Assembly: GCA_011525185.1 (NCBI GenBank)
Contig: WTIQ01000159.1
Span: forward strand, 1 to 5,730
Direction of reading: 5' to 3'
Source: Paracoccaceae bacterium
GTDB lineage: Bacteria; Pseudomonadota; Alphaproteobacteria; Rhodobacterales; Rhodobacteraceae
DNA: 5,730 bases
Shown here in pieces: positions 1-4,944 of the stretch (positions within the stretch are counted from its first letter, which is position 1; each line of letters starts with the position of its first letter). A program made the translations under genes and the position numbers. The notes beneath the pieces were generated by a model that was not told the DNA's origin, did not search any database, and worked only from the letters and a program-made list of their open reading frames with translations.

Positions 1-73
1 CCCCATAAAAGTCCAATTGCGGGCCGAAGCGACCCGATCTCGTGTTGTTTCCTATCGTCAACTTTTAGAAATG

Positions 74-88
74 TGAATGCCGCATTCA
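74..88. repeat. 15-bp perfect inverted repeat, possible operator
   Basis: TGAATGC and GCATTCA are exact reverse complements flanking a single central C. A short perfect dyad with an odd centre is typical of a dimeric regulator site, but no regulator gene lies in the window and the site is about 180 bases upstream of the best promoter candidate. It also falls inside the edge-touching open frames, so it may be coincidental. Confidence 0.3.
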
Positions 89-122
89 AAGTACTCGACG
101 ACGCCTTTGAATTAGCGCAACA

Positions 123-149
123 GTGACAAAAAGAAATCCATAATGTCAC
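123..149. repeat. Inverted repeat GTGACA-N15-TGTCAC
   Basis: Arms at 123-128 and 144-149 are exact reverse complements separated by 15 bases. The left arm overlaps the TGA (124-126) of the left-edge + frame. It could be a weak hairpin after an upstream gene or a spaced operator. No T-run follows directly: an AT-rich tract starts about 20 bases later. Confidence 0.25.
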
Positions 150-267
150 AGCAACTAAATTTCTGGTCAAAAATTTTATTTTATTTATTTATTTCAATGT
201 ATTAACGGTGGCGATCTTGCAGGATTTTCAGACTAACGCATCCCGTTTTTTATACAGTATCACGCTT

Positions 268-295
268 TTGCGATGCCTTAGCTCCTGATTATATT
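268..295 (+). promoter_or_regulatory. Candidate sigma-70-type promoter for SDR-kynU operon
   Basis: TTGCGA (268-273), 16-base spacer, TATATT (290-295). The -10 matches the consensus at five of six positions and the -35 at four of six. The site sits about 140 bases upstream of the chosen SDR start, implying a leader of roughly 130 nt if used. The surrounding DNA is very AT-rich, so chance matches are likely and this is only the best candidate seen. Confidence 0.3.
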
Positions 296-423
296 TTTTT
301 AATGCAGCTAACTGTAAATTTAAAATCATCACTTTTTTTAGAATCAACACCCCAGTTCATGTCAAATTCAAATGCACGTCGAGAGTTGCGCTCACCGTGA
401 AAGAATTTAAGGTGTCTTCGAAA

Positions 424-430
424 AGGGAGA
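424..430 (+). promoter_or_regulatory. Ribosome binding site deciding the SDR start
   Basis: AGGGAGA lies 5 bases before the ATG at 436. This favours that ATG over the in-frame GTG at 397, which has no comparable purine-rich site and would add 13 residues unrelated to the SDR fold. Confidence 0.7.
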
Positions 431-435
431 ATTGC

Positions 436-1182
436 ATGTTAGAGGGCAAACACGCGTTTGTAACAGGGGGCGGAACGGGCATCGGGCTTGCAATTGCGAA
501 AGGCCTCGCGGCACGAGGTGCGCATGTGACCATCACAGGGCGCCGTTTGGAGGTCTTGGAAAGCGTCGCTTCCGATCACATCCATGCGATGCAAATGGAC
601 GTACGCGATGAAGGTGCCCAAAAAGAGCAAATTGCCAAGGCTGTTGCTTTACGCGGCCCGATCCAAATCTGTGTGGCAAATGCGGGCATGGCCGAGGGAC
701 GGAAATTACAAAAAACCACCTCTGAGTTTTGGAGAGACATTATGGCGACCAACCTAGATGGCGCCTTTTACACAATCCGCGAATGCATGACCTCCATGCT
801 TCAATCAGATTGGGGACGCGTGATTGCAATCTCCTCCATTGCGGGGGTGCGTGGATTAAAAGGGGGTGGTGCCTATTCCGCCAGCAAACATGGGCTTATC
901 GGACTTATCCGGTCTTATTCAGAAGAATACATGGCAAGCCACATTACGTTTAATGCAATATGCCCGGGCTACGTGGAAACTCCAATTATCGATTATAACC
1001 TTGATGCCATCCAAAAACGTGGGTTTTCTCCGGAACAAGCCATGGACATGATGCTCAACGCCAATCCCCACAAGCGTCTCATCGACGCAAACGAAATTGC
1101 TCAAGCCGCGCTCTGGCTTTGTTCTAACGGATCAGGAAGCGTTAATGGACAAACGATAGAGATTGCAGGAGGCCAAGTTTGA
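436..1182 (+). CDS. SDR-family NAD(P)-dependent oxidoreductase
   Basis: This is a 248-residue classical short-chain dehydrogenase/reductase, a normal length for a cytoplasmic Rossmann-fold enzyme that oxidises or reduces a hydroxyl/carbonyl pair. Counting from the ATG at 436, the cofactor motif TGGGTGIG is at 10-17. GRR follows strand two (35-37), with arginines that favour NADP(H). D55 is in MDV, ANAG is at 81-84, and N106, S134, Y147 and K151 form the catalytic tetrad (YSASK). CPG is at 176-178, with the GG ending near 245-246. The start follows the AGGGAGA site; an alternative GTG at 397 adds 13 residues. Its stop overlaps the kynU start by four bases (TTGA), so the two are almost certainly co-transcribed and translationally coupled. 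The substrate is not readable from sequence. A role in kynurenine/anthranilate or aminobenzoyl-CoA catabolism is inferred from the neighbour only. A FabG-like or 3-hydroxyacyl-type dehydrogenase is the main alternative. Confidence 0.93.
   Translation: MLEGKHAFVTGGGTGIGLAIAKGLAARGAHVTITGRRLEVLESVASDHIHAMQMDVRDEGAQKEQIAKAVALRGPIQICVANAGMAEGRKLQKTTSEFWRDIMATNLDGAFYTIRECMTSMLQSDWGRVIAISSIAGVRGLKGGGAYSASKHGLIGLIRSYSEEYMASHITFNAICPGYVETPIIDYNLDAIQKRGFSPEQAMDMMLNANPHKRLIDANEIAQAALWLCSNGSGSVNGQTIEIAGGQV
1167..1172 (+). promoter_or_regulatory. Strong ribosome binding site for kynU inside the SDR gene
   Basis: AGGAGG lies within the last codons of the SDR gene, 6 bases before the TTG at 1179. This near-perfect Shine-Dalgarno sequence with ideal spacing supports the non-ATG start of kynU and translational coupling through the TTGA overlap. 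Confidence 0.8.
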
Positions 1183-2375
1183 CCTCTGATTTTAAAGCGA
1201 CAAAGCAGCTCTTTGATCTGCCAAAGGGCCTGATTTACTTGGATGGCAATTCTCTGGGCCCGCTCCCCAAAGCCGCAACGGAGCGCATGGAGACCGTCCT
1301 AAAAGAGGAATGGGGCAAACTTCTGATCACAGGATGGAATAAAGCGGGCTGGATGGAACAGCCCAAATCCATTGGCGACCGCATCGCGCGCCTGATTGGG
1401 GCGGAAAAAGACCATGTGGTCGTTGGCGACACGCTCTCTATCAAAGTCTTTCAATCGCTCGCCGCGGCATTAAACCTACGCCCAAATCGGCGGGTTATCC
1501 TCTCTGATAGCGGGAACTTTCCCTCTGACCTCTATATGGCTCAGGGGCTGCTTGACCTCATGTCCGAAGACTATGAATTGCGCATTGTAGCACCAGAGGA
1601 TCTTGCCGCGCAGATTACCGACGAGATTGCGGTCACGCTTATCACAGAGGTCGATTATCGCACAGGCCGGCGCCATGATATGCAAAATCTCACCGCAAAA
1701 GCCCATGGCGTAGGGGCCTTAACCGTTTGGGATTTGGCCCATTCAGCAGGCGCAATTGATGTGGAGCTCAGCGCTGCGCAGGCCGATTTTGCGGTAGGAT
1801 GTACCTATAAATATCTCAACGGTGGACCGGGTGCCCCCGCCTTCATTTACGTCAACCCACGCCACGCAGATACGGTCAAACCGGCCTTGCGGGGATGGCT
1901 TGGCCATGCAGCTCCTTTTGCCTTTGAGCAAACCTACCGGGCGGGCGAAACAATTGAGCGGATGCGCATTGGCACACCCGCAGTTCTGGCCTCAGCCAGT
2001 CTTGAGGCCGCGCTTGATATTTGGGAGCGGGTTGATATGCGCGATGTGCGCGCAAAATCAATTCAACTGTCACAACAGTTTATCGAGCGCCTCTCGCAGA
2101 GTTGCCCGATGTTACGTCTTGGATCTCCCAAAGACCCCGCAGAGCGCGGTTCACAGGTCTCGTTTCATTTCCAAGACGGCTATGCCGCGATGCAGGCGCT
2201 TATTGACCATGGGGTCATTGGAGACTTTCGGGCACCTGACATGATGCGGTTCGGCTTTACTCCACTTTTTATTGATGAAGACGACGTCGAAAAGGCCTGC
2301 GCCATTATCGAAAATGTGATGCAAAATGAGCTCTGGGATCGGGATGAATACAAAGTAAAGTCCCGCGTGACGTAG
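1179..2375 (+). CDS. kynU: Kynureninase
   Basis: This is a 398-residue PLP-dependent aminotransferase-fold enzyme that hydrolyses L-kynurenine to anthranilate and L-alanine in cytoplasmic tryptophan catabolism. Length is close to the usual bacterial size of about 400-420. Family landmarks are YLDGNSLGPLP (20-30), VGDTLSIK (82-89), the NFPSD segment (113-117), TEVDYRTG (156-163), and WDLAHSAG (184-191) with the PLP-contacting D185 and H188. The Schiff-base lysine K211 is in YKYLNGGPG (210-218). RIGTP (263-267) and MRFGFTPLF (356-364) follow; R357 probably binds the substrate carboxylate. All expected catalytic residues seem intact. The start is TTG, chosen because AGGAGG sits 6 bases upstream and the start overlaps the SDR stop. 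No in-frame ATG precedes the N-terminal landmarks. No tryptophan 2,3-dioxygenase or formamidase gene is in view, so those steps must be encoded elsewhere or outside the window. Confidence 0.97.
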   Translation: MTSDFKATKQLFDLPKGLIYLDGNSLGPLPKAATERMETVLKEEWGKLLITGWNKAGWMEQPKSIGDRIARLIGAEKDHVVVGDTLSIKVFQSLAAALNLRPNRRVILSDSGNFPSDLYMAQGLLDLMSEDYELRIVAPEDLAAQITDEIAVTLITEVDYRTGRRHDMQNLTAKAHGVGALTVWDLAHSAGAIDVELSAAQADFAVGCTYKYLNGGPGAPAFIYVNPRHADTVKPALRGWLGHAAPFAFEQTYRAGETIERMRIGTPAVLASASLEAALDIWERVDMRDVRAKSIQLSQQFIERLSQSCPMLRLGSPKDPAERGSQVSFHFQDGYAAMQALIDHGVIGDFRAPDMMRFGFTPLFIDEDDVEKACAIIENVMQNELWDRDEYKVKSRVT

Positions 2376-2393
2376 CAAACGCAACCTATAGAT

Positions 2394-2417
2394 AATACTC
2401 AGTGATGGCTGTGTATT
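2394..2417 (+). terminator. Hairpin just after kynU, possible terminator or 3'-end stabiliser
   Basis: AATAC-T-CAG (2394-2402) pairs with CTG-T-GTATT (2409-2417), giving eight base pairs with one T·T mismatch around a six-base loop TGATGG. It begins 18 bases after the kynU stop, a sensible place for a transcript end. No T-run follows, so intrinsic termination is doubtful. It may instead protect the 3' end or be chance. Confidence 0.3.
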
Positions 2418-2602
2418 CGCGCACCGTTTAGAGCCACGAGCATAGGTGTGCCTAAAGCACTTTCAGCGAAAGGTGATAGACTGGTGAGATTTTTTAAAGC
2501 GCCAAATCAATAGCTTAGTTCGGTTTCACTGATTCATTCTTTTATGGAACCGTTACGGATAAAGGTGCATGTGTCCGCTCTGGGGTAGACGAACATATGC
2601 CG

Positions 2603-2640
2603 AAAAAGACGTCTTGCTTATCATTAAAGCAAAGGACAGA
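2603..2640 (-). terminator. Candidate intrinsic terminator of the hydrolase gene
   Basis: Read on the - strand, TTGCTT and AAGCAA form a 6-bp stem around a 7-base loop. It can be extended by GTC/GAC with a 2-base bulge and is followed within a few bases by GTCTTTTT (T-run at 2607-2603). It lies about 40 bases past the hydrolase stop. The stem is AT-rich and weak, and the downstream side overlaps a 10-bp palindrome AAGACGTCTT (2606-2615). Confidence 0.35.
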
Positions 2641-2679
2641 CGCCAAATTCAAACGCTATACCTTTTTGCAAACGTAGTC

Positions 2680-3819
2680 TTACAAAGAGGCGTAAAGTGC
2701 GCGTTCATAGGCGTCATAGGTTTTAAGCAGCGGCGGCTCAACAAAGGGCAAAGATTGTGTCATAATGACCGCGGCCAAATCTGCCTTTGGATCAATCCAA
2801 AAATGCGTGTTGCACACACCTGCCCAGCTTTGCGTGCCAGCATGACGCTTGCCGTCCTGATCAGAGTTGGTGCGCACAAAGGCAAAACTGTGAGTCGTAT
2901 CCTCAGGCAAAACAACATCCGCGGTCAAAGGAGGTGCGATACTTATCATAGTTTCAAACCGTTTGCCCTGCATTTGATCCGCTGTCATAGCCGCAATGCC
3001 CGCTTCGCTGATAATCCTGTGACCCTCTAGTTCACCCGCGTTCAGGACCATCCGCAAAAACCGCATGTAATCAGGAGCGGTTGAATAAAGCGCATGCCCC
3101 ATGCCATAGAATTCTGGCTGGGGCGGTGGGGCCAGCTCAAAGGGAGCAAAACTCCCATCCTCTCCACGGATTTTCACATCAGCCAACCGCTCGGAAAGGC
3201 GGTCTGGCTCAAATGCTGTATCGGTCATGCCGAGGGGGGTAAAAATTTCCTCTTGGCAAAAGGCATCAATGCGCCGTCCGTCCACTGCTTCAACGACCTG
3301 ACCCAACCAGTCAATGCCTGTTCCGTATCCCCACTTTGTACCTGGATCATTCAACAGGGGATAACTGTGCAAGCCAGCTTTTAAGCCACTTAAAATACTC
3401 GGGTTACCCGTTGTCTCCAGATATTTTCCGATATCTGCTGACCAAAATTCATAGTTGAGCCCCGAGGTGTGGGTTGAAAGATGACGTAATGTTGCCGTTG
3501 TTTTTGGGGCACGCAAAATAGGTTCATCCCCATTCCAACCGTCCAAGACCTGAAGCTCATTCCACTGCGGTAAAATCTCAGCAACGGGCGTATCCATGCT
3601 GACTTTCCCTTGATCAATCAAAATCATAGCCGCAGTCGAGCCAATGGCCTTGGTCATAGAAAAGATACGAAACACCGTGTCTTCGGCTGCTGCGCGATCT
3701 TGGGCCGCGTCACCTGCCGCCCCTGAATAGGTAATTCCAGCGGCATTTCCAGCCATGGCAACAACAAAAGGTACATCATTGTTCTCAACAGCACTCTTCA
3801 ACACATTTTCTACAGACAT
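2680..3819 (-). CDS. Serine hydrolase, beta-lactamase class C / family VIII esterase fold
   Basis: This is a 379-residue protein of the beta-lactamase (PF00144-type) superfamily. Numbered from the ATG at 3819, SMTK (54-57) holds the nucleophile S54 and general base K57. WGYGTG (163-168) supplies the second-motif tyrosine Y165. HAGTQSWAG (326-334) stands where true lactamases have KTG, and its H-x-G form plus the following FWIDP is typical of EstB-like family VIII carboxylesterases and related hydrolases. No signal peptide or lipobox is present, so it is probably cytoplasmic, unlike exported lactamases. An ester, amide or lactone substrate is likely, but the actual one is unknown. ATG was chosen with GGGAG 8 bases upstream; a TTG directly before it would add one residue and has 5-base spacing. 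The gene is monocistronic here, convergent with kynU and divergent from the DUF218 gene. Functional partnership with kynU is not indicated. Confidence 0.92.
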   Translation of the reverse strand: MSVENVLKSAVENNDVPFVVAMAGNAAGITYSGAAGDAAQDRAAAEDTVFRIFSMTKAIGSTAAMILIDQGKVSMDTPVAEILPQWNELQVLDGWNGDEPILRAPKTTATLRHLSTHTSGLNYEFWSADIGKYLETTGNPSILSGLKAGLHSYPLLNDPGTKWGYGTGIDWLGQVVEAVDGRRIDAFCQEEIFTPLGMTDTAFEPDRLSERLADVKIRGEDGSFAPFELAPPPQPEFYGMGHALYSTAPDYMRFLRMVLNAGELEGHRIISEAGIAAMTADQMQGKRFETMISIAPPLTADVVLPEDTTHSFAFVRTNSDQDGKRHAGTQSWAGVCNTHFWIDPKADLAAVIMTQSLPFVEPPLLKTYDAYERALYASL

Positions 3820-3825
3820 CAAACG

Positions 3826-3838
3826 TTCTCCCTCCCTT
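3826..3838 (-). promoter_or_regulatory. Purine-rich ribosome binding site of the hydrolase gene
   Basis: On the - strand this reads AAGGGAGGGAGAA, a doubled GGGAG. The nearer copy (3832-3828) is 8 bases from the ATG at 3819 and 5 bases from the TTG at 3822, so both starts are usable. ATG is preferred by codon type. Confidence 0.65.
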
Positions 3839-3847
3839 GAAAGTCAT

Positions 3848-3891
3848 GAGGATCACACGGTTGAAATAAATTCGATCCTCTTGTTAGATCG
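3848..3891 (-). promoter_or_regulatory. Two overlapping, mutually exclusive inverted repeats in the hydrolase leader
   Basis: GAGGATC (3848-3854) is an exact reverse complement of GATCCTC (3874-3880), 19 bases apart. CGATC (3873-3877) is an exact reverse complement of GATCG (3887-3891), 9 bases apart. The middle GATC is shared, so in RNA only one stem can form at a time. The block ends about 10 bases before the ribosome binding site. Whether the transcript includes it is unknown, and the sites could equally be DNA operators. Confidence 0.3.
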
Positions 3892-3922
3892 TTATCATAT
3901 CGGAGGCAAAAACTCAAAGAAT

Positions 3923-3942
3923 TCAAATTTCTATGAATTTGA
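3923..3942. repeat. Perfect 7-bp inverted repeat TCAAATT-N6-AATTTGA
   Basis: Arms at 3923-3929 and 3936-3942 around the spacer TCTATG form a 20-bp dyad roughly midway between the divergent starts. The size and placement suit an operator serving both genes. AT-rich composition makes chance plausible. Confidence 0.3.
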
Positions 3943-4036
3943 TAATCCGCCAAGAAAGACTTTTCTCGACCACAATACGCCCTAAAAGGCAGCTTGCAGC
4001 CCAGCCTATAACTCTTCCGCTCAAAAATGAAACTTC

Positions 4037-4077
4037 AGGTTAAAAACCGCTTTCGTAATGAAAAGAGGTCTTAACCT
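4037..4077. repeat. Paired AGGT..ACC elements upstream of the DUF218 gene
   Basis: AGGTTAAAAACC (4037-4048, inner dyad GGTT-AAA-AACC) and AGGTCTTAACCT (4066-4077, dyad AGGT-CTTA-ACCT) are related short palindromes whose starts are 29 bases apart. The outer parts AGGTTAA (4037-4043) and TTAACCT (4071-4077) also pair exactly with each other. The second copy ends 28 bases before the ATG at 4106. A regulator site or hairpin is possible. Confidence 0.3.
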
Positions 4078-4105
4078 TCTTTAGTAAGTCGGTAAAACAA
4101 CAACT

Positions 4106-4912
4106 ATGGATCTATTTTTTATTCTCTCAAAAGTCCTTTGGGCTTTGGCCTCTCCTGATATGCTGCTCCTGCTCATCTTAGCAATTGGGTTACTGTCGCT
4201 GCTTCGCGGATACAAAAGAACTGGCACATGGCTCATGAGAACTGCATTGAGTTTTTGCTTTTTACTAAGCACATTGCCCTTAGGCGATCTGTTATTGCAG
4301 CCTTTGGAACGCGCCTTTCCAGCTAAGCCAGAGATAAATGATCCAAAAGCAATTATTATTCTTGGGGGTTGGGAAGACCATTTCGCAAAGGTGAAGGCGG
4401 GTGTAATTAGAACAAACGAAGGGGCTGAGCGCGTTCTTGAGGGGCTGCGACTGGCAAAGCTCCATCCGAATGCAAAGATCATATTCTCAGGTGGACGAAA
4501 TGATTTTCGCCCACCCAGCGACGGATTTTCCAACGAGATCAGGCAGCTGGTACAGGATTATGGCATTGCTGGCGACCGAATACTGATCGAAACACAATCA
4601 CGCAATACGGTCCAAAACGCGAAGATGAGCCGCTCGTTAGTCAATTCACCCCAAGACGGCCCGTGGGTCTTGGTCACCTCAGCCTTTCACATGTATCGCA
4701 GTCTTGGAAGTTTTTGCGCGGCAGGATGGCGCGAGATAATCCCCTATCCCGTCGATTTGCGCTCTAGCAAAACGCGTGAATTTCGACGGCCACGGTTTGC
4801 CGAGCATATGAATGTGCTGAATGTCCGCGTCCATGAATGGATCGGACTGATCATATATCGATGGACTGGTCGCACGCAGTCATTTTTGCAAAACGTCTGT
4901 GAGGCCAACTGA
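4106..4912 (+). CDS. DUF218 / YdcF-family membrane-anchored protein (SanA/ElyC-like)
   Basis: This is a 268-residue protein with two N-terminal hydrophobic segments (about 5-33 and 44-65) separated by a basic loop (LRGYKRTG), followed by a DUF218 domain at about 81-250. Domain landmarks are AIIILGG (82-88), a conserved acidic residue in NEGAERV (104-110), IIFSGGRND (125-133), the ETQSRNTVQNA stretch (162-172) with S165-R166-N167-T168, VTSAFHMYRS (190-199) and VHEWIGLIIYRW (242-253). Relatives include E. coli YdcF, SanA and ElyC, linked to envelope integrity and peptidoglycan or lipid-carrier metabolism. The biochemical activity of this family member is unknown. Topology suggests membrane anchoring with the domain on one face; which face cannot be told from sequence alone. 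No clear Shine-Dalgarno sequence precedes the ATG. The gene is divergent from the hydrolase and convergent with recN, leaving only 25 bases at the 3' end, so it is probably its own transcription unit. Confidence 0.9.
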   Translation: MDLFFILSKVLWALASPDMLLLLILAIGLLSLLRGYKRTGTWLMRTALSFCFLLSTLPLGDLLLQPLERAFPAKPEINDPKAIIILGGWEDHFAKVKAGVIRTNEGAERVLEGLRLAKLHPNAKIIFSGGRNDFRPPSDGFSNEIRQLVQDYGIAGDRILIETQSRNTVQNAKMSRSLVNSPQDGPWVLVTSAFHMYRSLGSFCAAGWREIIPYPVDLRSSKTREFRRPRFAEHMNVLNVRVHEWIGLIIYRWTGRTQSFLQNVCEAN

Positions 4913-4933
4913 AGCAGCTCGAGAATATGTCAA

Positions 4934-4944
4934 CTCTTCAAGAG
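4934..4944. repeat. 11-bp dyad CTCTT-C-AAGAG over the recN stop
   Basis: Arms at 4934-4938 and 4940-4944 flank one base and span the recN stop codon (4938-4940), within the 25-base gap between two convergent genes and the recN tail. The one-base centre cannot form a normal hairpin loop without opening pairs and there is no T-run, so it is not a convincing terminator. Confidence 0.2.

Larger units (their letters stand above)
1..435. other. AT-rich intergenic/leader region upstream of the SDR-kynU operon
   Basis: No complete gene is supported here. The stretch is clearly more AT-rich than the flanking coding DNA, notably at 150-200 (runs of TTTA units) and 285-350. Two uninterrupted frames touch the left edge: a + frame from 1 to a TGA at 124-126, and a - frame open from 188 to 1. 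Either could be the end of an outside gene, and neither was recognised. The region also carries a perfect 15-bp dyad (74-88), a GTGACA/TGTCAC inverted repeat (123-149) and a promoter-like sequence (268-295). The long gap before the SDR start suggests an extended leader or a control region. Confidence 0.6.
2376..2679. other. Convergent intergenic region between kynU and the hydrolase gene
   Basis: These 304 bases separate the 3' ends of kynU (+) and the hydrolase gene (-). No gene is supported: the + frame running on from 2569 is antisense to the hydrolase gene and has no family resemblance. Contents are an imperfect hairpin right after kynU (2394-2417), a weak stem CTTTC-AGC-GAAAG at 2460-2472 with a T-run 16 bases later (2490-2495), and a stem/T-run on the - strand at 2603-2640. 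None is a textbook strong terminator. Confidence 0.6.
3820..4105. other. Divergent intergenic control region
   Basis: This gap of about 285 bases lies between the divergently transcribed hydrolase (-) and DUF218 (+) genes and must carry both promoters, though neither has an obvious consensus match. It is AT-rich and unusually dense in short inverted repeats: GAGGATC/GATCCTC (3848-3880), CGATC/GATCG (3873-3891), TCAAATT/AATTTGA (3923-3942) and AGGT..ACC elements (4037-4077). No protein gene is supported. A + frame reaching 3985 starts inside the hydrolase gene on its antisense strand and looks like chance. Confidence 0.55.

Noticed and set aside
174..194. TTTA/TTTTA repeats as a microsatellite or origin-like element
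   Set aside because: Only a few imperfect units occur within a generally AT-rich stretch, with no DnaA-box cluster or iterons nearby.
397..435. N-terminal extension of the SDR from the GTG at 397
   Set aside because: The added 13 residues are unlike an SDR N-terminus and have no ribosome site, whereas the ATG at 436 has AGGGAGA at 5 bases.
1822..2244. 140-residue open frame on the + strand inside kynU
   Set aside because: It lies entirely within a well-supported kynureninase gene in another frame and has low-complexity, non-family sequence.
2460..2495. CTTTC-AGC-GAAAG hairpin with a later T-run as a kynU terminator
   Set aside because: The stem is only 5 bp with a 3-base loop, and the T-run starts well over ten bases after the stem, unlike an intrinsic terminator.
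2569..3030. 153-residue + frame antisense to the hydrolase 3' end
   Set aside because: It mostly mirrors the hydrolase coding sequence; no family resemblance or ribosome site was seen.
3785..3847. Short - strand frame (ATG at 3847) encoding a 20-residue Cys-rich peptide overlapping the hydrolase start
   Set aside because: It has no ribosome site of its own, and its cysteines fall in the out-of-frame reading of the hydrolase N-terminus. It is most likely chance.
3755..3985. 76-residue + frame spanning the hydrolase start and the divergent gap
   Set aside because: It begins antisense within the hydrolase gene, shows no recognisable domain, and lies across the hydrolase ribosome site and leader repeats.
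4071..4085. CtrA-like box (TTAACCTTCTTTAG) before the DUF218 gene
   Set aside because: The consensus needs TTAA-N7-TTAA. Here the second half is TTAG at N6, so spacing and sequence both fail, although the TTAACC half is suggestive.
4081..4533. 150-residue - frame opposite the DUF218 gene
   Set aside because: It is antisense to a clearly recognisable DUF218 protein, and its serine/arginine-rich content is typical of a shadow frame.
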